Shown here piece by piece: positions 51,245-60,149 of a stretch of DNA of 64,000 nt (position 1 is its first letter; every line of letters starts with the position of its first letter). Both the position numbers and the translations under genes were made by a program. The notes beneath the pieces are model-generated. The model saw nothing but the letters and a program-made list of their open reading frames with translations, was not told where the DNA came from and made no database searches. This DNA is from CAKSHP01 sp045636325 (lineage in GTDB: Bacteria; Bacillota; Clostridia; UBA1381; UMGS1253): positions 62,001 to 126,000 of the forward strand of contig JAZTXH010000009.1 in assembly GCA_045636325.1 (NCBI GenBank). The letters run 5' to 3'.

Positions 51245-51955
51245 TTAATTTTCAGAATATATAACTATAAGATCCGGATGAAGCTGAAGAATTGAAGCCG
51301 GCACTTCGGGAGTTATAGGACCGAAAAATGCCTTGTTTACGATTTCTTCTTTACTTTTGCCGTTTGCAATCAATAACACTTTTTTAGCCTGCATTATAGC
51401 ACCCATACCCATTGTTATTGCTTCCTTTGGCACATCATCTATCGAATCAAAGAAGCGTGCATTTGCCTCAATTGTTGACGGATCAAGCTTTACAACGTGA
51501 GTTTCCTTTGTAAAAAATTCCTCTGGCTCATTAAAACCTATATGACCATCAAAACCGATGCCCAAAAGCTGAAGGTCTATTCCGCCAAGCGCCTTAATAC
51601 GCTCATCATATTTTTCGCCTTCTTTTTTCAAATCTTCTGCACAACCATCAGGTACAAATGTAAAATCGCGGCGAATATTAATTTTCGAAAACAGATTTGT
51701 ATCCATAAAATAACGATAGCTCTGGTCATTATCGCCTGTAAGACCAACATACTCATCCAAATTTACGGAAGTAACCTCTGAAAAGTCAACATCACCAGCC
51801 TCATATTTTTCAATAAGCTTTTCGTATGTTCCAAGAGGACTTGAGCCTGTTGCAAGACCGAGCACACTCTCAGGCTTTGAAATAACCTGTGCTGCTATAA
51901 TTTCAGCTGCCTTACGGCTTAACTTTTCATAACTGTCTACTTTAATAAATCTCAC
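51245..51955 (-). CDS. nagB: Glucosamine-6-phosphate deaminase
   Basis: Converts glucosamine-6-phosphate to fructose-6-phosphate and ammonia. The 236-residue protein shows GLATGSSPLGTYEKL, VNLDEYVGL, and LGIGFDGHIGFNEP, which contains the catalytic Asp and His. It is the last gene of an amino-sugar cluster after the XRE-GlmM fusion and the GlmU-like acetyltransferase, 27 bases downstream of the latter, so this operon touches both use and making of GlcN-6-P. Confidence 0.95.
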   Translation of the reverse strand: MRFIKVDSYEKLSRKAAEIIAAQVISKPESVLGLATGSSPLGTYEKLIEKYEAGDVDFSEVTSVNLDEYVGLTGDNDQSYRYFMDTNLFSKINIRRDFTFVPDGCAEDLKKEGEKYDERIKALGGIDLQLLGIGFDGHIGFNEPEEFFTKETHVVKLDPSTIEANARFFDSIDDVPKEAITMGMGAIMQAKKVLLIANGKSKEEIVNKAFFGPITPEVPASILQLHPDLIVIYSEN

Positions 51956-51982
51956 TTAAATCGACACTCCTTGTATATATTT

Positions 51983-52648
51983 TTATTTTCTTTTTACTAT
52001 ATTGTCCATACTTTTAACAATACAGCCTGCTGCAAAAACGCCCCTGAGTGAATTAAGAGGGTAAACAGTTGTGTTCTTTCCTATCACTGTTCCGGGATTA
52101 AGCACACATGAGCATCCAACATCTGCCCCGTCTGCCAATACACCGCCAATTTTTCTTATTCCGGTTTTATAATCAATATCCCCATGAATAACAACCGGCT
52201 TGCCGTCAGCCTTAAGATTAGAACAAATAGACCCTGCACCCATATGAGCGTGATTGCCCAATATAGAATCTCCTATATAATTATAATGCGGAACTTGCAC
52301 TTTGTCAAGTAAAATACAATTTTTTAACTCCGATGAATTTCCGATAACACAATTTTCACCGGTTATGACACTGCCTCTTATGAATGCGCCCGGCCTCACT
52401 TCACAGTAATGACCTATAATCGTGGGTCCTTCAATTACTGCATTTGGATATATTTTTACATTTTTTCCGACCCATACGCCTTTTTCTATTTCGAAAAAAC
52501 CGTCCAAACCATTTTCAATAAGATTTTCAATATACCCTTTTATCTTTTCTAACATCTGCCAGGGATATTCGCTTTTTTCAAAAAGCTCTTTTAAATAGGG
52601 TGTTCTACATTCAAAAAGCTCGTTTGTTTTAACCTGCTTATTCAACAC
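51983..52648 (-). CDS. GlmU-like left-handed beta-helix acetyltransferase without the uridylyltransferase domain
   Basis: About 221 residues, with hexapeptide repeats (GVWVGKNVKIYPNAVIEG, CVLNPGTVIGKNTTVYP) and a region like the GlmU acetyltransferase site: GNSSELKNCIL, VPHYNYIGDSILG and GAGSICSN. The N-terminal nucleotidyltransferase half of GlmU is absent. It may acetylate GlcN-1-P made by the neighbouring mutase, or act on another sugar phosphate. The start is uncertain: GTG at 52648 (5 bases after GGGG), ATG at 52651 or TTG at 52645. It overlaps the end of the glmM-like gene. Confidence 0.83.
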   Translation of the reverse strand: MLNKQVKTNELFECRTPYLKELFEKSEYPWQMLEKIKGYIENLIENGLDGFFEIEKGVWVGKNVKIYPNAVIEGPTIIGHYCEVRPGAFIRGSVITGENCVIGNSSELKNCILLDKVQVPHYNYIGDSILGNHAHMGAGSICSNLKADGKPVVIHGDIDYKTGIRKIGGVLADGADVGCSCVLNPGTVIGKNTTVYPLNSLRGVFAAGCIVKSMDNIVKRK

Positions 52649-54260
52649 CATGTCCCCTTTCAATAATTTTGTCTGAAACAATCTGTGCATATTCTATGCA
52701 TTTATCTTTACTTTCACACTCAATCATAACTCTTATAACTGGCTCTGTTCCGCTTTGACGCAAAAGCACTCTTCCCTTTCCTCCAATAAGTTTTTCCACA
52801 TAAGAAAGCTCTTCAATCACTGCATCATCCGTCATAACTGATTTCTTATCCTTAACGCGAATATTTTTCATATACTGCGGATACAATTTAACTGGCTCAG
52901 CAAGCTCTGACAAAGAACGTTTTCTATCACAAACTTCTTCAGTAAGCATTATAGCTGTAAGTATACCATCACCGGTGGTCGCATATTTTTTCAAAATTAT
53001 ATGCCCCGATTGTTCACCGCCAAGACAATAATCATTTTGTTGCATGCTCTCATACACAAATCTATCGCCAACATTTGTTTGTACACATTTTATGCCCTCT
53101 TCTTCAAGGCTGGAAAGCAGTCCGCTGTTTGTCATAACTGTTGCAACTATAGTATTGTGGTTAAGCACACCTCTGTTTTTTAAACGCTTACCTAAAATAT
53201 AGAGCATTAAATCACCATCTACTACATTTCCGTTTTCATCAACTGCTATACATCTGTCAGCATCTCCATCGAAGGCAAAACCCATATCAAGGTGCTGTTC
53301 ACGAACAAGCTTACAAAGATTTTCAATATGAGTTGAGCCACACCCTTCATTTACATTAAGTCCGTTAGGTTCGGCTCCAATTACAACAGTTTGTGCACCA
53401 AGCGCTCCAAATACCGCTTTTGCAATCATCCACGAAGCGCCGTTAGCACAGTCCAATCCAATTTTAAGCGATTTATATGAATGTGACGCAATAGAAATCA
53501 AATAACCAAGATATCGGTTTCTGCCTGATGCATAGTCTACAATGCAACCAATTTTCTCTCTGCCTGCCAAAGGTAGGTCATCAGATACAACACCAAATGC
53601 CTTTAAATCACCATCAATATAGCTTTCTATAAGTGAAGTTGTAGAATCTTCAAGTTTTTCACCATAGCGGTTTATAACCTTTATACCATTATCATAATAT
53701 GGATTATGAGATGCAGTAATCATTATACCGCAATCAAACTCATCCTGACGGGTAACATAAGAAACACTTGGTGTTGTGGTAACATGCAGCATATATGCAT
53801 CCGCACCTGATGCTGTAATTCCTGCAACAATGGAATATTCAAGCATATAACTTGACCTTCTTGTGTCTTTTCCTATAACAATTCTTGGTCTGTATCCAGC
53901 CTTTGTGTTACCTGAAAGCGCAGAAGAATAATACCACCCCAGAAAACGACCAACCTTATATGCCTGCATAGATGTAAGCGTAAGGTTTGCCTCACCGCGA
54001 AAACCGTCAGTTCCAAAATACTTATTTGAGCCTAATTTCTTCTCAATCTTATGATTTATAGTAATTTTATCCTGTAATAATTCGTCTGTTGAAATATCAA
54101 ACAACTCACAAAGCTGTAAAACCTTATCAATCTGCGGAATTGCCTGATCCATTTCCCATTTTGAAACAGACTGTCTGGAAACTGAAATCCTTTCTGCCAA
54201 TTGCTCCTGAGAAATATTAGCGGCGGTTCTAAGTTTTAAAATTTTTTCACCTATAGTCAT
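52638..54260 (-). CDS. XRE helix-turn-helix domain fused to a phosphoglucosamine mutase
   Basis: The 540-residue protein starts with a complete XRE-type HTH (residues about 1-61: SQEQLAERISVSRQSVSKWE, ending STDELL), a short linker and then a full GlmM-like mutase from about residue 77 (YFGTDGFRGEA). Active-site parts are intact: phosphoserine loop ITASHNP (Ser about 184), metal loop FDGDADRC, sugar loop GGEQSGH and phosphate site RQSGTEPV. GlmM interconverts GlcN-6-P and GlcN-1-P for cell-wall precursors. The fusion suggests an enzyme that also binds DNA and could regulate its own operon; the upstream region carries candidate operators. Confidence 0.93.
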   Translation of the reverse strand: MTIGEKILKLRTAANISQEQLAERISVSRQSVSKWEMDQAIPQIDKVLQLCELFDISTDELLQDKITINHKIEKKLGSNKYFGTDGFRGEANLTLTSMQAYKVGRFLGWYYSSALSGNTKAGYRPRIVIGKDTRRSSYMLEYSIVAGITASGADAYMLHVTTTPSVSYVTRQDEFDCGIMITASHNPYYDNGIKVINRYGEKLEDSTTSLIESYIDGDLKAFGVVSDDLPLAGREKIGCIVDYASGRNRYLGYLISIASHSYKSLKIGLDCANGASWMIAKAVFGALGAQTVVIGAEPNGLNVNEGCGSTHIENLCKLVREQHLDMGFAFDGDADRCIAVDENGNVVDGDLMLYILGKRLKNRGVLNHNTIVATVMTNSGLLSSLEEEGIKCVQTNVGDRFVYESMQQNDYCLGGEQSGHIILKKYATTGDGILTAIMLTEEVCDRKRSLSELAEPVKLYPQYMKNIRVKDKKSVMTDDAVIEELSYVEKLIGGKGRVLLRQSGTEPVIRVMIECESKDKCIEYAQIVSDKIIERGHGVE

Positions 54261-54359
54261 AATAAGTTCACTCCTTATTGATTTGCGTGTACAATACCAC
54301 TATATTCAATAATACCAAAACAAATACTACCATTCAAGCAACTTTACCTTAAATTTCCT

Positions 54360-54374
54360 GCAACCTTAAGTTGC
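54360..54374 (-). promoter_or_regulatory. Imperfect palindrome in the leader of the XRE-glmM operon
   Basis: On the minus strand GCAACTTAAGGTTGC (GCAAC and GTTGC arms) lies about 36 bases after the -10 box. A related half-site, GCAACTTTACCTT on the plus strand, follows at 54338-54350. It is a candidate site for the XRE domain encoded just downstream. Confidence 0.45.
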
Positions 54375-54409
54375 TAAAAACTTTTATTTTTCATTTCTTT
54401 TTCTTGTTT

Positions 54410-54455
54410 ATTATATAACAATTGGTCATTTCTGTAAATATTTATTTACAGAAAT
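54410..54455 (-). promoter_or_regulatory. Promoter of the XRE-glmM operon overlapped by a 28-base palindrome
   Basis: TTTACA, 17 bases, TATAAT (54410-54438, minus strand). The -35 box lies in one arm of a perfect 12-base inverted repeat, ATTTCTGTAAAT/ATTTACAGAAAT with a 4-base centre (54428-54455). A repressor bound there would block polymerase. The 350-base gap 54261-54613 holds this promoter, the leader palindrome and the deoR terminator, and no gene. Confidence 0.72.
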
Positions 54456-54583
54456 TATTAAAATTGCATTATGCAAATCATTTAATTTTGTTTCCATATT
54501 TTATGTTCCCGCACACTTTTGTTAAATATGCATAATTTCAATAATTATTATAATTTGACCTGTATCCGCTCTCAAAAACAAAT

Positions 54584-54609
54584 AAAAAGCCCGCCTTATA
54601 GCGAGCTTT
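54584..54609 (-). terminator. Terminator at the end of the microcompartment operon
   Basis: AAAGC-CGC and GCG-GCTTT arms around TATAAG, with a following T run on the minus strand, just after the deoR stop. Confidence 0.65.
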
Positions 54610-54613
54610 AATA

Positions 54614-55375
54614 TCATACTTTTACAAGTTCTACCTTGCTTTCTTTTAAAACATTTTCCCAACTTTCGGAAATCGTCGCATCAGTTATAAGACATTCTAT
54701 ATCTTCAAACCTTGCAAGTTTAGCAAATCCAACTCTGCCAATCTTACTTTTGTCACATAAATAATACGCACTTTTGGAATTTTTAAGCATACATTTTTTT
54801 ATGCCGCACTCCTGCTCATTACTTTCAAGGATTCCCGTTTCTTCCATAATGCCTTTACTGGAAAAAAACATTTTATCAGCAAAATAATTTTTAGAAATAT
54901 TATCTTCAGCCAATGTTCCTACAAGGCTCATATTGTGACTAGCAATTCCGCCAACAGCAATAAGCTTAATGTTTTCACTACCGGCAAGCTCATTCACAAC
55001 ACGAATGGAATTTGTAATGACAGTAATATTTTTTATATTATTTATTTCCTTTGCCATATAAAAAGTAGTAGTAGACGCATCAAGAAAAACTGTGTCACCA
55101 GGCAGTATGTATCCTGCTGCCACTGCAGCAAGCTTTTCCTTTGCATCAACATTCGTACGCTTTCTTTTTTCAAGCGAAAGCTCATATGCAGTTGCATCAA
55201 TTGGAACAGCTCCGCCATGTGTTCGCATTAAACACTCTTGTTTTTCAAGTTTTTCAAGATCACGTCTTATTGTCTCTTCTGTAACTCCAAGCTCACTGCT
55301 TAATCGGCTTACCCATACTGCACCGTTATCAGCAAGCTTTTGAAGTATAATCTTCTGACGTTCAAGTGCAAACAT
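54614..55375 (-). CDS. DeoR-family transcriptional regulator
   Basis: A 253-residue regulator with an N-terminal DeoR HTH (VSRLSSELGVTEETIRRDLEKLE) and a C-terminal sugar-phosphate sensor domain (LPGDTVFLDASTTTFYMAKEI, VITNSIRVVNEL, FSSKGIMEETGI). It is the last gene of the microcompartment operon, 11 bases after pduL. DeoR regulators in such loci usually respond to a sugar phosphate; fuculose-1-phosphate or rhamnulose-1-phosphate would fit the aldolase, but this is inference. Confidence 0.9.
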   Translation of the reverse strand: MFALERQKIILQKLADNGAVWVSRLSSELGVTEETIRRDLEKLEKQECLMRTHGGAVPIDATAYELSLEKRKRTNVDAKEKLAAVAAGYILPGDTVFLDASTTTFYMAKEINNIKNITVITNSIRVVNELAGSENIKLIAVGGIASHNMSLVGTLAEDNISKNYFADKMFFSSKGIMEETGILESNEQECGIKKCMLKNSKSAYYLCDKSKIGRVGFAKLARFEDIECLITDATISESWENVLKESKVELVKV

Positions 55376-55386
55376 ATATCTGTCTC

Positions 55387-56061
55387 CTACTTCTGAATTA
55401 TTCTTACCTTGTTTCCATTCTTGAGGCCGGCTGAGTTTGCATCATCAGTATCAATATGCATCTCAACATTAAAATCATCACGAACTCGAACCTGAACACC
55501 ATAAAATTTTGTAGTTTTTAAGTTTTCGCCTTCTATCATAACGTCAACATAATCATTATCCTTAATGGCGTGCTTTTCGGCATATTCAGGAGTTAAGTGT
55601 ATATGGCGGTTGGCAATGATAACGCCTTCCTTTAAATATACGCTACCCTTAGGTCCTACAATAACCAGTTTTTCCGAACCCTTAATTTCACCTGAAGGTC
55701 TCACCGGAGGGCTAACCTTTAAAACAAACGTATCTGTTCTTGAAATTTCTACTTGAGTATTTTTTCTTACCGGACCCAAAACCCTTACCTTTTCTATACT
55801 TTTCAGTGATGGACCAACCAAAGTAACAAACTCATTTGAAGCATACTCTCTGCCCATAAGAGTTTTAAACTTTGTAAGCTCATATCCTTTACCGAAAAGA
55901 GTGTCTAAATCTTCACGGCTAAGGTGAATGTGTCTTTGTGACACACCTACCTTAATCTCTCCATCATCAGATTCCTTATCACTTGCCTGCGGTGCACCGC
56001 TTTTATTTATATCAGCAATAACTTCTGCTACTATCTTTTCAATCTGTGCTGCATCGTACAT
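55387..56061 (-). CDS. pduL: Phosphate propanoyltransferase PduL
   Basis: The 224-residue enzyme converts propionyl-CoA and phosphate to propionyl-phosphate, recycling CoA inside the microcompartment. Both zinc-binding PduL repeats are visible: VSQRHIHLSREDLD and ANRHIHLTPEYA. The first 20 residues (DAAQIEKIVAEVIADI) form an amphipathic helix like other encapsulation peptides of this locus, followed by a flexible Ser/Gly/Glu linker. It lies 17 bases after a trimer shell gene. Confidence 0.93.
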   Translation of the reverse strand: MYDAAQIEKIVAEVIADINKSGAPQASDKESDDGEIKVGVSQRHIHLSREDLDTLFGKGYELTKFKTLMGREYASNEFVTLVGPSLKSIEKVRVLGPVRKNTQVEISRTDTFVLKVSPPVRPSGEIKGSEKLVIVGPKGSVYLKEGVIIANRHIHLTPEYAEKHAIKDNDYVDVMIEGENLKTTKFYGVQVRVRDDFNVEMHIDTDDANSAGLKNGNKVRIIQK

Positions 56062-56078
56062 TTATTTCACCTCACAAA

Positions 56079-56726
56079 TTACTCATTCATATCAAAAAAC
56101 TTAACAATTTCGCCTGATACATTTGCAATAACTTCACAACCGTATACCTTACCAAGCCTTGATGCCGCATTACTGCCGTTTTCCAAAGCTGATTTAACAT
56201 CAGAAACTCTGCCCGCAATGATAAATGTACAAAGTCTGCCTCCAAGGCGCTTTTCTGTATGCACAAGGCGTATGTTTGCCGCCTTAAGCATATTGTCAAG
56301 ACCTTCTATAGATGCAACAAGCCCCTGAACCTCCAAAAGACCAATGGCACCTGTATAGCTCGGCACAAATTCCCCTTTTCTTGATTTTTCAAGGTTTTCT
56401 TTAAAATGCTTGTTGTATTTATCTTTATTTATATCTGCAAGATACGCCATCTTGTCCACAGTATCCTCAGGTCTTGGAATAACATGAGAAACAATAAACT
56501 TTCCGCAATCCTTTGCATAAGCGCTTCCTGCTTCAACAGCCGCGTTAACTGCATCGACATTGCCCTCTATCTTTACCACCATAACAAGCGGTGCAGGCAC
56601 ATCTGTTCTTATTGGTCTGTTTCTGTCAAAAGCGACAATCTGAACGTCAGCCGCTTTTGCTGCTGTGTCTGCCACACAAACCGCAGTTGTAAAGCTGTAA
56701 ACCTCAATCAAACCTAATGCTTTCAT
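56079..56726 (-). CDS. Tandem-domain BMC shell protein (BMC-T)
   Basis: Two BMC domains in 215 residues: the first starts MKALGLIEVYSFTTAVCVAD, the second GAIGLLEVQGLVASIEGLDN. They are joined by a linker of about 40 charged residues (VDKMAYLADINKDKYNK and on), longer than in PduT. Such proteins form pseudohexameric trimers with a central pore. The loop facing the pore in domain 1 (FDRNRPIRTDVPAP) is long and may line a gated channel. It differs clearly from the PduT-like protein at 58227-58775. Confidence 0.9.
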   Translation of the reverse strand: MKALGLIEVYSFTTAVCVADTAAKAADVQIVAFDRNRPIRTDVPAPLVMVVKIEGNVDAVNAAVEAGSAYAKDCGKFIVSHVIPRPEDTVDKMAYLADINKDKYNKHFKENLEKSRKGEFVPSYTGAIGLLEVQGLVASIEGLDNMLKAANIRLVHTEKRLGGRLCTFIIAGRVSDVKSALENGSNAASRLGKVYGCEVIANVSGEIVKFFDMNE

Positions 56727-56743
56727 TTATAACACTCTCCGTA

Positions 56744-58171
56744 TCAAACAATATGTAGTCCGTCAGCCATTACGCATCTTCTCTGACGAGTAAAGCTTCT
56801 TGCTGATGTAATACCCTCACCGGTAGGTCCTGCAATAGTAAATGTTGTATGACCTTCACCCCCTGCACCGATACCTGCATAAGAAGGAGCATTCTTAACA
56901 AATATTGTTGTTTCAACTGCACGCGCAAATGCGGTAAGTCTGTCAACATTCTTTGAATGAATATGTGCACTGTGGCGGTTGCCATGTTCTGCCTTAACTG
57001 CCATATTTATAGCTTCTTCAATATCATTAACTCTAACAATAGCAAGAATTGGCATCATCATTTCAACCTGAACAAAAGGATGATTTTCTTCTGTTTCACA
57101 AATAATCAGTTTAGCATCAGCCTCAATTCCAAGCTCTTTTAAGAACTTCTTTGCATCTTTTCCTACCCATTTTTTATTTATAGAATATTTACCGTCTTTT
57201 TCAACAAGACAAAGCTTAACCAAATCATCAATCTGCTTACCCTTAAGAAGATATGCACCTGCATCCTGCATGTAAGCAACCAGCTGGTCTGTAATACTTG
57301 CAAATGCAAAACATTCTTTTTCTGCAATACAGGGAAGGTTATTGTCAAAGCTTGCACCTGCAACAATATCAGATGCCGCCTTTTTAATATCAGCAGTATC
57401 ATCTACTATAACAGGAGGATTGCCTGCACCAGCACCTATTGCCTTCTTGCCTGAAGACAAAAGTGCACGCACAACGCCTGGGCCACCTGTTGCAACAAGC
57501 ATCTTTACAAGAGGAGATGCCATCATTTCATCTGAGCTTTCCTTTGTAGGCTGCTCTACTGAAACAACTAAATTTTCAGGACCGCCTGCTTCAAGAATTG
57601 CGCGGTTTACCAAATCAACTGCGTAATTTGCTGTTTTGCACGCATTAGGGTGGGGATTGAAAACAACTGCGTTACCGCCTGCAATCATACCCATTGAGTT
57701 ACATAAAACTGTTTCACTGGGATTTGTAGAAGGTGTTATACTTCCAATAACGCCGTAAGGTGCCATCTCTATAAGTGTAAGACCTGCATCGCCTGTAAAT
57801 ACCTTCGGCTCCAAATCCTCTGTACCAGGAGTCTTTTTTGCCACAAGCTGATGCTTGATAATCTTATCAGGCACATTACCCATACCTGTTTCTTCAACAC
57901 CAAGCTTTGCCATTTCTTCTGCTTCCTGTAATGTAAGCTTTCTAATATTTGAAATCATCTGTTCTCTCTGCTCAACTGTATATGAGCGGAACTGAGCATA
58001 TGCCTTACCTACTGCATCCAAAGCTTCGCCCATTGTTTTAAATACACCCTTCTGCGCATGACACTTGCAGTCACCACCGCAACTGCCGCCACAAGAACAT
58101 TTGCTCTCGCCATCCATAACGCTCATAACTGCTTCAACAATTTTTGATAACTGTGTTTCATCAATCTTCAT
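56744..58171 (-). CDS. pduP: CoA-acylating aldehyde dehydrogenase, PduP-like
   Basis: The 475-residue cargo enzyme oxidises propanal to propionyl-CoA with NAD+. Residues 1-20 (ETQLSKIVEAVMSVM) look like an encapsulation helix. Residues 25-37 form a cysteine cluster, CSCGGSCGGDCKC, before the catalytic domain, which opens near VFKTMGEALDAVGKAY. ALDH motifs include ITPSTNPSETVLCNSMG, VATGGPGVVRALL and the catalytic Cys in DNNLPCIAEKE. The cysteine cluster is not part of the ordinary ALDH fold and resembles that in the aldolase of the same operon. Confidence 0.93.
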   Translation of the reverse strand: MKIDETQLSKIVEAVMSVMDGESKCSCGGSCGGDCKCHAQKGVFKTMGEALDAVGKAYAQFRSYTVEQREQMISNIRKLTLQEAEEMAKLGVEETGMGNVPDKIIKHQLVAKKTPGTEDLEPKVFTGDAGLTLIEMAPYGVIGSITPSTNPSETVLCNSMGMIAGGNAVVFNPHPNACKTANYAVDLVNRAILEAGGPENLVVSVEQPTKESSDEMMASPLVKMLVATGGPGVVRALLSSGKKAIGAGAGNPPVIVDDTADIKKAASDIVAGASFDNNLPCIAEKECFAFASITDQLVAYMQDAGAYLLKGKQIDDLVKLCLVEKDGKYSINKKWVGKDAKKFLKELGIEADAKLIICETEENHPFVQVEMMMPILAIVRVNDIEEAINMAVKAEHGNRHSAHIHSKNVDRLTAFARAVETTIFVKNAPSYAGIGAGGEGHTTFTIAGPTGEGITSARSFTRQRRCVMADGLHIV

Positions 58172-58226
58172 ATCACATTGCTCCTGTCTTTAAAAATATC
58201 TATCACAAAAAACTTAATTTTCTACT

Positions 58227-58775
58227 TTATAAAATTGCCTGCCATAGCTTTTTATCGGGATTTGCAATAACAGAACTATCAAGAAACATTCCTGCTCCGC
58301 CTGCTTTTTCTTTTGCACGTTCAATTGCCGCACTTACAGCTGCAATTTCACCTGTTATAAGCATATAGCTCTTACCGCACATTCCCCTTGCAAGCCTTAA
58401 CTCTATAAGCTCAACCATGCTGGTCTTTGCCGCTTCATCTGCTGCAACAATCATACTTGCCGCACTGTATGTTTCCAAAACACCCAGCGCCTTTGCATTC
58501 TCAATCTCACCGGTACCATATATTGCAGGAATAACCGACTCGTGAGGATTACCAAGAACAAAGCTGTCAATCATTTTATCACCACATAAGCTTTTAGCCG
58601 CATCCACACAAGCACGCACCGCACTTATCTCCCCCGAAAAAAGCATAATATACTTACCCGGACACACCGTCTGAGCTTCAATAATTTCCACTTCAGCAGT
58701 TTTAACAACCATATCAGCAGCATACATACCTGCCGAAACAGTCTGATATTCTATCATTCCAATTGCACTTCTCAT
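58227..58775 (-). CDS. pduT: PduT-like tandem-domain shell protein
   Basis: A 182-residue double-BMC protein beginning MRSAIGMIEYQTVSAGMYAA. The cysteine in AQTVCPGKYIMLF corresponds to the PduT residue that holds a [4Fe-4S] cluster at the trimer pore, so it may pass electrons across the shell. The second domain begins ALGVLETYSAASMIVAAD. The ATG at 58775 has GGAGGAG upstream; a GTG at 58796 overlapping pduS is less likely. It follows the PduS-like gene directly, its known partner. Confidence 0.91.
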   Translation of the reverse strand: MRSAIGMIEYQTVSAGMYAADMVVKTAEVEIIEAQTVCPGKYIMLFSGEISAVRACVDAAKSLCGDKMIDSFVLGNPHESVIPAIYGTGEIENAKALGVLETYSAASMIVAADEAAKTSMVELIELRLARGMCGKSYMLITGEIAAVSAAIERAKEKAGGAGMFLDSSVIANPDKKLWQAIL

Positions 58776-58792
58776 ATTATTCTCTCCTCCGC

Positions 58793-60118
58793 TCACGCAT
58801 CAATCACAACAAACCTGTCGCATACTTCTTTTACTTTTCCGCTGACAGATGCATGAATGTCTGTTCCTAAAGCATCTAAGGGTGCTTTGGCAATAACATC
58901 GCCCAAATTCACCTTGTCGCCTTTTTTAACAACCGGCACGCAACCCGCACCGATATTTTGCGCCATTGAAATCTTTACTCGTTTGATTTTCAATTCTTCT
59001 TCCGTTAATTTTGCTTCTCTATCATATTTTTTAAGATTTAATCTTGCCGTTAATCTTGACATAGACACTCTACGGTAAGAAAAATCCTTCTTTTCGTCTT
59101 TAAGTTCACGTTTTGGTGGCTTTATGCCATTTTTTCTAAGCCCGCTTCTGTACTCATCAATAAGAGTCTTTGGCGAAAGCATTTGATTACAAGCAAACAT
59201 CTCACACAAGCCGCACTGCGAACAAAAGAATGTGTCAAGCATTGCGTCTGTATCAAGCACTGTTCCCGAAGACGCTGCATGCATAAAAACAGCTGGGTCA
59301 ATTGGGTATCCCAATGCATTTCTTGGGCATAAATCCGTGCACATTCTGCACTGACAACACGCACTCATTGCCCTTTTCATACCGATAGACGGATTAATCA
59401 GCCTTTTTGTAACTATATTATGTTCTTTTGGCATAACAAGAATTGCATTGCTTGTTTTAGTTACCGTATCAGTTTCGTTTACTATTCTGCCCGTCATAGG
59501 ACCACCGCCTATCAACACACAGTTTTCTATAGTTTTTCCACCACAAAGCTCTATAAGCTCACCATATGTTGTACCAATCGGCACTTTTAAGGTTTTTGCC
59601 GTTTCTACCTCACCTGTAACAGTTACATATTTATGGGTAACCGGCAATTTTTCCTCTACTGCATTATAAATGTTTAATACTGTTTCAACATTAAATACTA
59701 TACATCCTATCTGAATAGGAATTCCCCCCGGCGGAACACGTTTCTTTGTTGCCTCATGAATTAAAACAACCTCGTCTCCGGCAGGATATATTTCAGGCAA
59801 AGTGCACACGCTTACACCTTCGAAAGCGTCAATATAACTCATAACTGAATCATAAGCTTCTTTGTATGAGCCTTTAAGACAAATTATTACTTCCTTTGCC
59901 GAAACCGCTTTTTTTATAAGGTCAAGACCTTTTAAAATTTCCAGGGCATAATTTGCCAGAAGCTGACGGTGAAGTTTTAAAAGCGGCTCACATTCAGCAC
60001 AATTCAAAAGGATAGTTTGCGCTCTTTCGTCAAGCTTAGCATAGCTTGGAAAGCCCGCACCACCGGCACCTGCTATTCCGTTGTCTTTTAAAATTCCTTT
60101 TAGCTCTTCAAGCTTCAT
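58793..60118 (-). CDS. pduS: PduS-like RnfC-family electron-transfer protein
   Basis: About 441 residues. N-terminal glycine-rich region GIAGAGGAGFPSYAKL and nucleotide/FMN-binding core, an SLBB domain (VTGEVETAKTLKVPIGTTYGEL begins it), then two [4Fe-4S] motifs: CCQCRMCTDLCPRNALG and CSQCGLCEMFACNQ, and a C-terminal RnfC-like barrel segment (MAQNIGAGCVPVVKKGDKVNLGD region). PduS regenerates cofactors, passing electrons to or from PduT. I prefer the second ATG (60118), 9 bases after GGGG; the first is at 60124. Confidence 0.92.
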   Translation of the reverse strand: MKLEELKGILKDNGIAGAGGAGFPSYAKLDERAQTILLNCAECEPLLKLHRQLLANYALEILKGLDLIKKAVSAKEVIICLKGSYKEAYDSVMSYIDAFEGVSVCTLPEIYPAGDEVVLIHEATKKRVPPGGIPIQIGCIVFNVETVLNIYNAVEEKLPVTHKYVTVTGEVETAKTLKVPIGTTYGELIELCGGKTIENCVLIGGGPMTGRIVNETDTVTKTSNAILVMPKEHNIVTKRLINPSIGMKRAMSACCQCRMCTDLCPRNALGYPIDPAVFMHAASSGTVLDTDAMLDTFFCSQCGLCEMFACNQMLSPKTLIDEYRSGLRKNGIKPPKRELKDEKKDFSYRRVSMSRLTARLNLKKYDREAKLTEEELKIKRVKISMAQNIGAGCVPVVKKGDKVNLGDVIAKAPLDALGTDIHASVSGKVKEVCDRFVVIDA

Positions 60119-60149
60119 TTGCATTTACCCCATTTGTCTGATTCTATTA

